A DNA stretch of 44,364 nt, from the NCBI GenBank assembly GCA_016234535.1, contig JACRBH010000017.1, positions 1-44,364 of the forward strand. The letters are read 5' to 3'. Under the pieces are notes generated by a model that ran no database searches, was not told the origin of the DNA, and saw only the letters and a program-made list of their open reading frames with translations. This document shows positions 24,634 through 31,939 of the stretch, in pieces; within the stretch, counting starts at the first letter, position 1, and each line of letters opens with the position of its first letter. Source of the stretch: Chloroflexota bacterium. Lineage in GTDB: Bacteria; Chloroflexota; Anaerolineae; Anaerolineales; Villigracilaceae. The translations under genes were made by a program, and so were the position numbers.

Positions 24634-26071
24634 GACATTCTTTCAAAACGGTTTCAAAACGATTTAACGCGTCGTCAATCACTTCATCGGTATCGGCCAT
24701 CGAAGTGTACATGCGCGAACCAGCCAGCGTGATGAGTCCGTTTGCCATGTAAGCCGCGCCCATTTCTTCCATCATGTGTTTGCGAGGTTTGAGTTCTTTC
24801 AGCAGGCGCAATGGATGTTTGAAATCAAGCAGCATGGTGCCTGCCGTTTCGAGATGAACAATCGAACCTTGATTATATGCAACGAATGGCAGTGAATATT
24901 TTTCGATGATGACTTGCAAACCTTTTGTGAGTCTGTCGCCCGCTTTGCCTGCAATGACTGCCGCATTTGTTTTTTCCATTTCGATCAGCGCATAATATCC
25001 TGCCACACACGAAAGCGGATTTGCTGAAAGTGTGCCGCCAATGTACGCACGTTCACCCACGCCACCGATACCTGCCGCAAAGGTCGCGATCACATCGCGC
25101 CGCCCGCCGACTCCGCCCGCCATTGGGTAGCCGCCTGTGATACATTTTCCGAACACTGTGATGTCGGGCTTCACGTTGAAATATCCCTGCGCGCCGCCAA
25201 GCCCCAAACGAAACCCCGTGACCACTTCGTCGAAGATAAGCAGTGCGCCAAACTCATCGCACAACTCGCGGACTTTTTGATTGAAGTCTTTTGAAACTGG
25301 ACGTGTGCCGCTTTCAGGCCCAACGGGTTCGACAATAACCGCTGCGGTGCCGCCCCGAAACCTGTTCAAAAAAAGCTGACGCTTTAGCGCCCCGAGAGCA
25401 TTCGGGTAGCACTCGCGCGTGGATGCGCTTGCGCCGCGCGGAATTCCCTTCGCCTCCAGCCGTCCCGTGCCTGGGATGTGCAAGCCGTAGACCATCGAGT
25501 CGCTCCAGCCGTGATATGCGCCGCCGACCTTGATGACATATTTTTTCTTCGTGAATGTCCTCGCCGCGCGGACTGCCGCCATTACACCTTCTGTCCCCGA
25601 GCCTAACATACGGAACATTTCAATCGAAGGCATGAAGCGCTGGACTAGTTGCGCGAGTTTCAATTCGTATTCATGGAACAGCCCTGTGACAGGTCCGCAG
25701 GTTTGCAGCATCTCGATTACTTTTTCGCGCACGGGCGCATAGTTACTGCCTAAAATGGTGGGGCCGCCTGCTTGCAGGAAATCAATATATTTGTTTCCGT
25801 CCGCATCCCACAGATATGCGCCTTCCGCTTTTTCGATGGCAATTGGAAAAGGATAATTGAATGCAAGATTATGCTGCACTCCGCCAGGGATGATCTGCTT
25901 GGCTTCATCGGTCAGTTGTTTTGAGCGGATGCATTTTGCATCAAAGTAATTTAGATACTCCTGTATTTTCTCGCGCCGCACAGGGAGTGGCGGCTGGCTG
26001 ATGAGGTTCTCAAGTTTGGCGTAGATTTCGTCCACGTTGGGGTATTCGGAGATGGCGTATTGTTGGTTCAT
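24626..26071 (-). CDS. Class III aminotransferase, glutamate-1-semialdehyde mutase-like
   Basis: A 481-residue fold-type I PLP enzyme. It has PGGVQHNLAF and WDADGNKYIDFLQAGGP at the start, GSGTEGVMAAVRAAR for PLP phosphate, YHGWSD, IFDEVVTGFRLGLGG with the PLP-binding Asp, and the Schiff-base Lys in TVFGKCITGGYP. It has an N-terminal extension of about 50 residues compared with HemL. HemL sits in haem gene clusters; this copy is in a catabolic run, so I prefer an ω- or β-amino acid aminotransferase or aminomutase. Start at ATG 26071; the longer open frame runs through repeat sequence and the neighbouring gene. Confidence 0.88.
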   Translation of the reverse strand: MNQQYAISEYPNVDEIYAKLENLISQPPLPVRREKIQEYLNYFDAKCIRSKQLTDEAKQIIPGGVQHNLAFNYPFPIAIEKAEGAYLWDADGNKYIDFLQAGGPTILGSNYAPVREKVIEMLQTCGPVTGLFHEYELKLAQLVQRFMPSIEMFRMLGSGTEGVMAAVRAARTFTKKKYVIKVGGAYHGWSDSMVYGLHIPGTGRLEAKGIPRGASASTRECYPNALGALKRQLFLNRFRGGTAAVIVEPVGPESGTRPVSKDFNQKVRELCDEFGALLIFDEVVTGFRLGLGGAQGYFNVKPDITVFGKCITGGYPMAGGVGGRRDVIATFAAGIGGVGERAYIGGTLSANPLSCVAGYYALIEMEKTNAAVIAGKAGDRLTKGLQVIIEKYSLPFVAYNQGSIVHLETAGTMLLDFKHPLRLLKELKPRKHMMEEMGAAYMANGLITLAGSRMYTSMADTDEVIDDALNRFETVLKECHA

Positions 26072-26085
26072 GGTTAAATTCCATT

Positions 26086-26178
26086 CGTCATTGCGAGGCG
26101 ATGCTTTTCCGCCCGAAGCAATCTCAGTCATAATGTAGAGATTGCTTTGTCGGGAGGTACACCCTCCTCGCAATGATG
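26086..26178. repeat. CGTCATTGCGAG-family palindromic repeat
   Basis: It starts CGTCATTGCGAGG and ends CCTCGCAATGATG, with CGAAGCAATCTC inside and GAGATTGCTTTG in inverse orientation. It fills the gap between aldolase and aminotransferase genes and adjoins the aldolase stop. Confidence 0.8.
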
Positions 26179-26180
26179 AG

Positions 26181-26846
26181 TTATAGTTCTGCAAATTTCT
26201 TTTCATCCGCGCGCAACTTGGCAAAGGCAACTTCGCGGATCGGCAAGGGAATCTTCGAGATTTTCTTCTCGGTCATGATTGCGAGCAGATAGGTCAACGC
26301 GCATTTTTCAAGCAGTGCCATGTTGTGAATGGCTTGTTCCGCTGTTCCGCCGAACACCAGTACGCCGTGGTTTTGCAAGATGAACGCATTATTGCTATTC
26401 TTCACCTTGACCTTAACCGCGTTCTTGAGAAAGCCCGTCCCAGATGGGGCGTAGGAGATGATGTCCACGCTGCGGCCCAGGAAGCGGACTTGCTCATCGA
26501 ACAAGGCGGGGATCGGCATTTTGATCAATGCCAGTGCGCTGGCGTAGGGTTGATGGGTATGGATAATGCAATGTACGTCGGCGCGAGTTTGATAGACTGC
26601 CGCGTGCATTCCGCTTTCAATGGATGGTTTCATTGTCCCTTCGATTTGATGCATATCGAAATCGAGAATGCAAATATCGTCCGCTTGCATTTTGGCGTAA
26701 TCGTAATTCGAGGGTGTGATGGCAAAGGCATTCTGGCTTTTCATCCGCGCAGAAATATTACCTTCAGTGGCTTTGAGATATCCGCGCTCGAGCAGTGTGT
26801 GGCAGGTGTCTACGACTTGTTGTTTGTGTATTTGGTGTTTGGACAT
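26181..26846 (-). CDS. Class II aldolase/adducin family protein
   Basis: A 221-residue zinc-dependent aldolase of the fuculose-phosphate/ribulose-phosphate epimerase fold. Motifs: GNISAR (phosphate or substrate binding), the acid/base Glu in KPSIESGMHAAVY, the zinc ligands HTHQP and the third His in LQNHGVLVFG. Substrate cannot be read from the sequence; these enzymes cleave or decarboxylate hydroxy-ketoacids. It is first of the minus-strand set aldolase, aminotransferase, dehydrogenase, transporter, dehydratase, and is divergent from the TetR gene. Confidence 0.9.
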   Translation of the reverse strand: MSKHQIHKQQVVDTCHTLLERGYLKATEGNISARMKSQNAFAITPSNYDYAKMQADDICILDFDMHQIEGTMKPSIESGMHAAVYQTRADVHCIIHTHQPYASALALIKMPIPALFDEQVRFLGRSVDIISYAPSGTGFLKNAVKVKVKNSNNAFILQNHGVLVFGGTAEQAIHNMALLEKCALTYLLAIMTEKKISKIPLPIREVAFAKLRADEKKFAEL

Positions 26847-26870
26847 GTGGAATCCTTTTTAATATGCCTC

Positions 26871-26921
26871 GGTGGTTGAGTAGCCTTGAGCGTTCTTCTC
26901 GAAAGACGTATCGAAACCACC
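26871..26921. repeat. GGTGGTT..AACCACC inverted repeat
   Basis: GGTGGTT (26871-26877) and AACCACC (26915-26921) flank an interior TTCTCGAAAGACG. Interspersed repeats of this general look (GGTTTCGATACG...CAACCACC) occur in several bacterial genomes. It lies in the aldolase/TetR divergent gap. Similar GGTGGTCGAG sequence appears at 44311-44320. Confidence 0.5.
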
Positions 26922-26930
26922 AGATTTTTT

Positions 26931-26975
26931 CTTGACAGCGGATTAATTATTATCTATAATCTTTACAGTGTCAAG
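26931..26975 (+). promoter_or_regulatory. Perfect consensus promoter with dyads, upstream of the TetR gene
   Basis: TTGACA (26932-26937), 17 bp, TATAAT (26955-26960) is an exact consensus. Two dyads overlap it: CTTGACA/TGTCAAG (26931-26937 with 26969-26975), and GATTA/TAATC (26941-26945 with 26957-26961). Either could be the operator for autoregulation by the TetR protein and for control of the divergent catabolic genes. A small hairpin CGCTCT-GAG-AGAGCG lies in the leader at 26991-27005. Confidence 0.7.
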
Positions 26976-27086
26976 ATTATGCTGTTGTATCGCTCTGAGA
27001 GAGCGTTCTTTGCGACCGAAGAGTATCTATGGTTGTGGAGAGACCTTTCGTCAAAGGGCGGCTCAGGGTGACACAAAAGAGTGTTT

Positions 27087-27695
27087 ATGCCGAAAAAGAA
27101 AACCTATCATCATGGTGACTTGAAGAATGCGCTGATCAAAGCGGGAGTCGAGATTCTCGCAAAAGATGGCGTAGGTGGATTATCCCTGCGCAAGGTGGCG
27201 AGCAAGGCGGGCGTGAGTCATACTGCGCCATATTCGCATTTCAAAGACAAGCAAGCGTTGATCGCGGCGATCTCGACCGAAGGATTTCGTCAGTTATATG
27301 CACGGGTGAATATGGTTGTGGAAAAATATAATGGGAAACCGTCCAGGCAATTAGTGGAGTCTGCGTGGGCGTATGTTCAGTTCGCGATGGATGATCGCGA
27401 CCGATTCAAGGTCATGTTTTCGGGGGTATTGGAGAAAGAGAAAGAATATCCCGAGTTCGTAGCGGAGTCACACAGAAATTTTCAGTTGATCATGCAGATC
27501 GTTGAGGTGAATCAGGCCGCATGCGTTTTGCGAGACGGTCCGTCAGACCTGGTGACTCTTTCTGCCTGGGGGATTGTGCATGGATTTATCCTGCTGCTGC
27601 TTGAAGGACAAATTTCATCCACGATCTTGAAGCGCATGAGTCTGCGCGAGTTGTTGGAATTTCAATTGGGGCAGATCATGTTGGTCACTGTGTAA
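27087..27695 (+). CDS. TetR/AcrR family transcriptional regulator
   Basis: A 202-residue repressor-type protein. The N-terminal helix-turn-helix is GLSLRKVASKAGVSHTAPYSHFKDKQALI, preceded by YHHGDLKNALIKAG, a phrase typical of the TetR branch with a WHG-type C-terminal domain (here AWGIVHGFILLLLEG). The effector is not evident. I choose ATG 27087, with AAGAG 6 nt before it; a GTG two codons earlier is possible. It is divergent from the aldolase set and converges with the OCD/racemase pair, with only 2 bp between the stops. This makes it the likely local regulator. Confidence 0.92.
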   Translation: MPKKKTYHHGDLKNALIKAGVEILAKDGVGGLSLRKVASKAGVSHTAPYSHFKDKQALIAAISTEGFRQLYARVNMVVEKYNGKPSRQLVESAWAYVQFAMDDRDRFKVMFSGVLEKEKEYPEFVAESHRNFQLIMQIVEVNQAACVLRDGPSDLVTLSAWGIVHGFILLLLEGQISSTILKRMSLRELLEFQLGQIMLVTV

Positions 27696-27697
27696 AA

Positions 27698-28630
27698 TTA
27701 CAGATCGATCGTTTTCCCGGTTTGATTTTCCACTGCTTTTTTGTAGACTAAATTTGCGGCGACCAGGTCTTCCATGGCATGTCCCATGGATTTATAAACC
27801 GTCGTCTCTTCTTCGGACCTTCGGCCTGCCCGCTGTTTCAATAGAACTTCTCCCAGTTCCGTGCCTGATTCTGGACTCAGCCCTTGAAGTTCCGCGCTGC
27901 CTGCGGGCGGAGGCTCAAAGGCGCGTTTTGATTCAACGAAGAGATGACTATTTTCGATGATGTCACGCGGCAATTCGCCGCCCGGGGGATTGTATCCAAC
28001 GGATGTGATGTGGACTCCCTTCTTCAGCCATTCGGCTTTGATGACTGGCTCAGGCGATGATGTGCATAGGCACACCACGTCAGCGTTGGAAACTGCTTGT
28101 TGGACAGAATCAGCCAGCAGGGCGCGTGAGTCGCGGGCGGATAATGCTTGGGCGTTGGGAATGTCCATCGAAGCGATCCAGATTCTTTCGATGCCGGTCA
28201 GAGTCCCGATCATATTTAAATGTGACCCGCCTTGCACGCCCGAGCCGATGATGGCAACTTCTTTAATATTTTTGCGCGCGAGAAGTTGAATGGAAATGAG
28301 CGAACTTGCGGCAGTGCGGAGTGTGGTGATGTACGTGCCGTCCATCAACGCGAGCGGCGTGCCTGTTTCGGAGTCTATTAGCGTGATGACGGCTTGATGA
28401 CTCGGAATGATTTTGTTCTTGTGAAAGATGCTGACGAGTTTGACGGACATGTATTGCCCGGGCATATATGCTGGCATGGCAAGCAGCGCGCCTTTTGGTG
28501 AAATGACTTGATTGCGCGGCGGGACGTTCATTTGATTTGCGCTTAATGACTTGAAGCCTTCTTCAAGTGCGATGAGAAGTTCGCGCGGGTCGAGGAGTTG
28601 TTGGATTTCTTCGCGGGTGAGGATGAGCAT
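27698..28630 (-). CDS. Ornithine cyclodeaminase / mu-crystallin family protein
   Basis: A 310-residue NAD(P)-dependent enzyme. Features are ILTREEIQQLLDPRELLIALEEGF at the start, the catalytic-site Lys in YMSVKLVSIF, Arg in TTLRTAASSLISIQLLA, the nucleotide motif VAIIGSGVQGGSHL, and TSVGYNPPGGELPRDI. In this family activities include ornithine cyclodeaminase, Δ1-pyrroline-2-carboxylate reductase, alanine dehydrogenase and iminosuccinate reductase. The neighbouring proline-racemase homologue favours a ketimine reductase such as pyrroline-2-carboxylate reductase; this is inference. Start at ATG 28630 with TTTGGAG upstream; the open frame runs through a palindromic repeat further up. Confidence 0.88.
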   Translation of the reverse strand: MLILTREEIQQLLDPRELLIALEEGFKSLSANQMNVPPRNQVISPKGALLAMPAYMPGQYMSVKLVSIFHKNKIIPSHQAVITLIDSETGTPLALMDGTYITTLRTAASSLISIQLLARKNIKEVAIIGSGVQGGSHLNMIGTLTGIERIWIASMDIPNAQALSARDSRALLADSVQQAVSNADVVCLCTSSPEPVIKAEWLKKGVHITSVGYNPPGGELPRDIIENSHLFVESKRAFEPPPAGSAELQGLSPESGTELGEVLLKQRAGRRSEEETTVYKSMGHAMEDLVAANLVYKKAVENQTGKTIDL

Positions 28631-28641
28631 ATATACTCCAA

Positions 28642-28674
28642 AGGTGACAGTCACTTTTAAAGTGACTGTCACCT
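28642..28674. repeat. 33-bp near-perfect palindrome
   Basis: Two 16-bp arms (AGGTGACAGTCACTTT and its exact reverse complement) surround one central T. It lies between the racemase stop and the OCD start, so it could form a strong hairpin in the operon transcript or be a REP-type mobile repeat. I found no second copy in this window. Confidence 0.8.
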
Positions 28675-28682
28675 GATTGCAT

Positions 28683-29735
28683 TTACCAAATATCCCCAAC
28701 CGTAAATCCATTCGGAAATGGATCGCCTGGATCAACGACAAATTGATTGATGGCAGTGATCCAGGCTGTGCCGCCAATGGTCGGGACGACCGCTTTATAC
28801 GGCCCAACTTGCGTCTCTTCGATTAATCGGCCTGTGAACAATGTGCCGAGAATTCCCTCATGATAAAAATCTTGATTCAATCCGAGCTGGCCTTTGGCAT
28901 GAAGCACTGCCATCTTCGCGCATGTGCCTGTTCCGCAAGGCGAGCGGTCAATGACTCCTGTCCATGTGGAGGGCTTGTCCCAATCGAGTTTTCCGGTTGC
29001 AACAGTAACCGCGTTCTTGCGATGCGCTTTGGGATTCGTTGCGGGCGCGGAAAGTTGTGAAATGGTTGGTCCCGTGATCTCGGGGTTTTCAGGATGCATA
29101 ACTGGATATTGCTCCTGTGTTGCGGCTTTGATCATCTCGCTGATGCGCGTAATATCTTTGCCTTCATCTGGCGTGATTCGCAATCCAAATTGAGCCGCAT
29201 CTGCGATGACGTAAAACATACCGCCCCAAGCCACATCCACTGTGACCGTGCCGAGGTGCGGCACTTCCACTTTTGCATCCAGATGGACTGCGAAGGCTGG
29301 CACGTTTTTGAATGTGACCTGTGTGACTTTGCCGTCTTTACAATCTGCGCGAATGCCGACCAGGCCCGCTGGCGCTTCAAGTACGAACTCGGTAACTGGT
29401 TCTGTCATCTTGAGCATTCCTGTCTCTAGGAGAGTGGTCGCCACGCAGATCGTATTGGTCCCAGACATGGGTGGATACTCCACCTGCTCCATGATGATGA
29501 AGCCCGCATCCGCTTTGGGATGTGTGGGTGGCAGGATGATGTTGGCGCACAGGGCAGGGTATCCGCGCGGCTCGCGTAATATTCGCAGGCGAATATCATC
29601 ATGATTCTTCTCGAAGTATTTCATCTTCTCGAACATGTTTTTGCCCGGCACGTCCAAGACTCCGCCCGTGATGACGCGGCCCGGTTCGCCGCAGGCATGC
29701 AGGTCCACGGCTGTGATCATGTTGGTGAGGCGCAT
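28683..29735 (-). CDS. Proline racemase / hydroxyproline epimerase family protein
   Basis: A 350-residue PLP-independent enzyme of the proline racemase superfamily. The opening DLHACGEPGRVITGG and MKYFEKNHDDIRLRILREPRG are family marks. The first catalytic position is MSGTNTICVAT, where Ser stands in place of the usual Cys of MCGHG. The second is DRSPCGTGTCAKMA, where Cys is kept. A Ser/Cys pair separates it from standard Cys/Cys racemases and from Cys/Thr trans-3-hydroxyproline dehydratases. The substrate is therefore open, though a proline-like imino acid is likely. GGAG lies before the ATG. It is cotranscribed with the OCD-family gene downstream. Confidence 0.9.
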   Translation of the reverse strand: MRLTNMITAVDLHACGEPGRVITGGVLDVPGKNMFEKMKYFEKNHDDIRLRILREPRGYPALCANIILPPTHPKADAGFIIMEQVEYPPMSGTNTICVATTLLETGMLKMTEPVTEFVLEAPAGLVGIRADCKDGKVTQVTFKNVPAFAVHLDAKVEVPHLGTVTVDVAWGGMFYVIADAAQFGLRITPDEGKDITRISEMIKAATQEQYPVMHPENPEITGPTISQLSAPATNPKAHRKNAVTVATGKLDWDKPSTWTGVIDRSPCGTGTCAKMAVLHAKGQLGLNQDFYHEGILGTLFTGRLIEETQVGPYKAVVPTIGGTAWITAINQFVVDPGDPFPNGFTVGDIW

Positions 29736-29897
29736 AAGGGATTCTCCTTTGATGAATGTTCAAGATATTTTAGCTTATTCGTATTGCGGAAAGGGATTTC
29801 CTTTTAAATACAAAAGAGCCGCTAAAAATCCCGCTCAAGGCGGCGCCCTCGCCACTGGGGACGGCAGCGGGAGCACTTATGCAAGACGTCAAAATGT

Positions 29898-29934
29898 AAA
29901 AGAGCCGCGCAATAACTACGCGACTCTTTATTTG
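29898..29934 (-). terminator. Terminator-like hairpin after the GlsB-type gene
   Basis: AAAGAGCCGCG and CGCGACTCTTT form a stem with one mismatch, and T-rich sequence follows on the minus strand. The motif AAAAGAGCCGC also occurs at 29813-29823, where a second weaker stem (CCCGCT..AGCGGG) lies. The stretch 29736-29897 otherwise holds only the racemase leader. Confidence 0.7.
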
Positions 29935-29950
29935 GGAATTTAGGTTCGAA

Positions 29951-30211
29951 TTATCTGCTGCGGCGGCCAGTGAATAAGCCAACAACGAACAGAAGAACTA
30001 CTGCGCCAATTACTGCCACAAAGAAGCTGGGAAGATTGAATCCAGTCACACCTTGTGCGCCGAAGAAGTCCATGATGTAACCGCCAACGAAAGCGCCAAC
30101 GATGCCGACTACTATGTTGGCTATTGCGCCCATTTTCTTGTTCTTCCCCATGATGATGCTTGCGATCCAACCGGCAAGCGCGCCAAAGATGATCCATGCA
30201 AGAAAGTTCAT
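29951..30211 (-). CDS. GlsB/YeaQ/YmgE family membrane protein
   Basis: An 86-residue protein with three membrane helices: FLAWIIFGALAGWIASIIMG, the Gly-rich GAIANIVVGIVGAFVGGYIM, and FFVAVIGAVVLLFVVGLF. The family (transglycosylase-associated, stress-induced in many bacteria) has unknown biochemical function. The open frame extends upstream to 30604, but the family starts at MNFLAWIIFG and GGAGG precedes ATG 30211. Confidence 0.92.
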   Translation of the reverse strand: MNFLAWIIFGALAGWIASIIMGKNKKMGAIANIVVGIVGAFVGGYIMDFFGAQGVTGFNLPSFFVAVIGAVVLLFVVGLFTGRRSR

Positions 30212-30310
30212 TTTGCCTCCGAATAGAATAGGTTGATTGTCCGTTATGAATGACCGAACAATTTGTTTTGGTAAATAAAGTATAGCACGCCAAGTAAGCA
30301 GTGATAGGCT

Positions 30311-30440
30311 GCTAACGGCTGGCGTTAGCGGATTTTGGGCGGGCTGGGAAAATGATTGAGATGTAGAAAAAACTTGAAGCCAGAAAAATGCTTCTCGAAG
30401 CCGCAGACTCCCAAAAATCCGCTGCACGCTTTGTTGGGCG
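30311..30440 (-). repeat. attC-like recombination site
   Basis: On the minus strand: R'' CGCCCAAC (30440-30433), spacer, L'' GCGTGCAGCGGATTTTTGGG (30429-30410), an imperfectly paired interior of about 70 nt with GCTTC-TC-GAAGC, then L' (30339-30322, complement GCGTTAGCGGATTTTGGG), then R' GTTAGC (30316-30311). The L'' and L' arms pair except for bulged bases, as attC sites do. Length about 130 bp falls in the attC range. Confidence 0.6.
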
Positions 30441-31077
30441 TTTTTTTGTTGTGCAAGACTCGCTTGTTTAAAAAAGGCAACACTGCTAGCCTTTTTGCTT
30501 TCCTTGTAAAAGACCATAACTTCACCATCTATTTCTAACAAGGTAAGGTCTTTATTAGCAGGACTAATTTTCAGAGTTGCGCCAATTCCACGCAAGCCAC
30601 ACAATTAAGGCAGTAGACGCAATTTCGATTATGCTGAAAAACAAGTAATACATTGTTGGCGCGCCAGCAAACAGTGTCAAGGATTGAACAACAGTCGTTA
30701 TTATGCCTGCAATGCTATTTGCCCAACGATTCGCTTTGTACTTCAACACCCTAGACAGGAGAACCATAGAAATCGAAATCTCCATTAAGATTGCCCCTCC
30801 TAAAAGGAACCCCTCAGTCAATTCCATGCCACCAACGTTTCCGACAAGGTACTGCTTTAGTAAACCAGCATCCATTAACGATACAACATCACAATATAGA
30901 TAATTAAACACGACAAATATCCATATTGTTGAAAGTAGTACTTTTCTATCCATTGCGGTACTTTTACTATTTGTGTTCATTTATTTCTCTTTTTATGTTG
31001 AGATGGCTTACACCTATATTAACGAGCGGGTAGTGAAATTTATTCGGTTCAATTTGCAATCAAAAGGGAACGCCCAA
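30316..31077 (-). mobile_element. Probable solitary integron gene cassette
   Basis: Read on the minus strand, the unit begins at the TT of G|TTGGGCG (31078/31077), carries one gene (30564-30980) and ends in an attC-like site whose first core is CGCCCAAC, the exact complement of the cassette start. The end is at the G of GTTAGC (30316/30315). Such matching between cassette start and R'' core is what a cassette circularised at its attC would give. Excising it would rejoin CCTG with TTAGCAG 17 bp after the histidine phosphatase stop. No integrase gene is in the window. The call rests on visible sequence pattern, not on a search. Confidence 0.6.
30564..30980 (-). CDS. DUF6326-like four-helix membrane protein
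   Basis: A 138-residue protein with four membrane helices. LLSTIWIFVVFNYLYCDVVSLMD, EGFLLGGAILMEISISMVLLSRVLKYKANRWAN and YYLFFSIIEIASTALIVWLAW match proteins I recall as DUF6326; their function is unknown. It is the only gene in the predicted cassette and has the orientation expected, with attC downstream. AAAGAG lies before ATG 30980. It is AT-richer than the neighbouring genes, which fits acquisition from elsewhere. Confidence 0.85.
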   Translation of the reverse strand: MNTNSKSTAMDRKVLLSTIWIFVVFNYLYCDVVSLMDAGLLKQYLVGNVGGMELTEGFLLGGAILMEISISMVLLSRVLKYKANRWANSIAGIITTVVQSLTLFAGAPTMYYLFFSIIEIASTALIVWLAWNWRNSEN

Positions 31078-31094
31078 CAGGATTTCCCAGTTTG

Positions 31095-31835
31095 TCAGGA
31101 AACCAGATGGGCAGGTAAATGGTCGGTGCGGTTGATATAACAAACTGTAATTTCACCCTTGCGAATATCGAAACGGCTGATCGAGCAGTTGTTGAGCAGG
31201 AACCACGATTTCATGTCAAGCGCAGCCTGCCGCCACGGGAGTTTGAGCATGGAACAAACCAGCCGCATGAAGAATCCGCCGTGGCTGACGAAGACGATGC
31301 GTGCCTCCGGCTGACCGTCTCTGTCACCGTGGCGTGCGATTAGTTCGGCAAATACCTTGTCTGCCCGAAGTTGGCGTTCATCCTCTGCCTCAAAGGGACG
31401 ATTCCACCAGCCTCTTTCACCCAGATCGTTTGGAAGTTTTAGCTCAGGAAAGCTTTTTTCGAAAAATGAGCGCGGCCTGCCAGAGAGTCCTTTTTGATTT
31501 GCGCCCGCTTCACGAGCGTAAATTCCGCCTTCTTCATGGATTTCAGTCCATGCCGTGAAAGGGATGCCCAGCGAGCGGGCTGTTGGCGCGGCGGTCGCCG
31601 CAGCGCGTTCCATCAAACTGGTGTAAATGTGGGTGAAGCCAAATCCGTATTGGTTCTGGACGTTCCAAGCCTTGTTGCCGGTGATGTGTTGTTTTTCCTT
31701 GAAGTACTTTGCGAGATAATCTGCCTGTTCAATCCCAACCTCTGTCAGGAATGGGTCTGAATGTTCCATATAATTTGGATTGCCCGAATTTACGTTGTTG
31801 ATCGATTGTCCGTGACGGATGAAATAGAGTTCCAT
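31095..31835 (-). CDS. Histidine phosphatase (phosphoglycerate mutase-like) protein
   Basis: A 246-residue protein. The phospho-histidine motif is YFIRHGQSINN at residues 4-14, and the second catalytic His is in FVSHGGFFMRLV near residue 205. A Glu in TEIHEEGGIYARE lies where the acid is expected. Length exceeds simple phosphoglycerate mutases by an insert (AGANQKGLSGRPRSFFEKSFPELKLP region). Substrate unknown. The predicted cassette lies directly downstream. Confidence 0.88.
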   Translation of the reverse strand: MELYFIRHGQSINNVNSGNPNYMEHSDPFLTEVGIEQADYLAKYFKEKQHITGNKAWNVQNQYGFGFTHIYTSLMERAAATAAPTARSLGIPFTAWTEIHEEGGIYAREAGANQKGLSGRPRSFFEKSFPELKLPNDLGERGWWNRPFEAEDERQLRADKVFAELIARHGDRDGQPEARIVFVSHGGFFMRLVCSMLKLPWRQAALDMKSWFLLNNCSISRFDIRKGEITVCYINRTDHLPAHLVS

Positions 31836-31864
31836 ATTTTACGTTTGACGCCTTGTATAAAATG

Positions 31865-31939
31865 AAAGCGACCTCGGAAATAATTTCACCCGAGATCGCC
31901 TTTTTGTTGACGCAATTAACCCGCAAGATCCTGCGGGTT
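31865..31939. terminator. Two hairpins downstream of secF
   Basis: First: AACCCGCA (31918-31925) with TGCGGGTT (31932-31939), touching the secF stop. Second: GCGACCTCGG (31868-31877) with CCGAGATCGC (31890-31899), flanked by AAA and TTTTT. The second is the better terminator and could act in both directions. Confidence 0.7.

Noticed and set aside
24626..26071. hemL (haem synthesis glutamate-1-semialdehyde mutase)
   Set aside because: Sequence motifs fit the broad family, but the N-terminal extension, the coupling to a hydroxyacid dehydrogenase and the absence of other haem genes argue for a catabolic enzyme. No symbol is given.
21385..29735. β-hydroxyaspartate cycle or hydroxyectoine (EutBC) gene cluster
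   Set aside because: A dehydratase and an OCD-family gene are present as in those clusters. However, the aminotransferase is class III, the aldolase is the class II sugar type, and ectoine hydrolase or D-threonine-aldolase-like genes are missing.
30325..30604. Extra open frames running through the attC-like site and upstream of the GlsB gene
   Set aside because: They only translate the palindromic site and the tail of the cassette. The GlsB family starts at 30211 with a good ribosome site.
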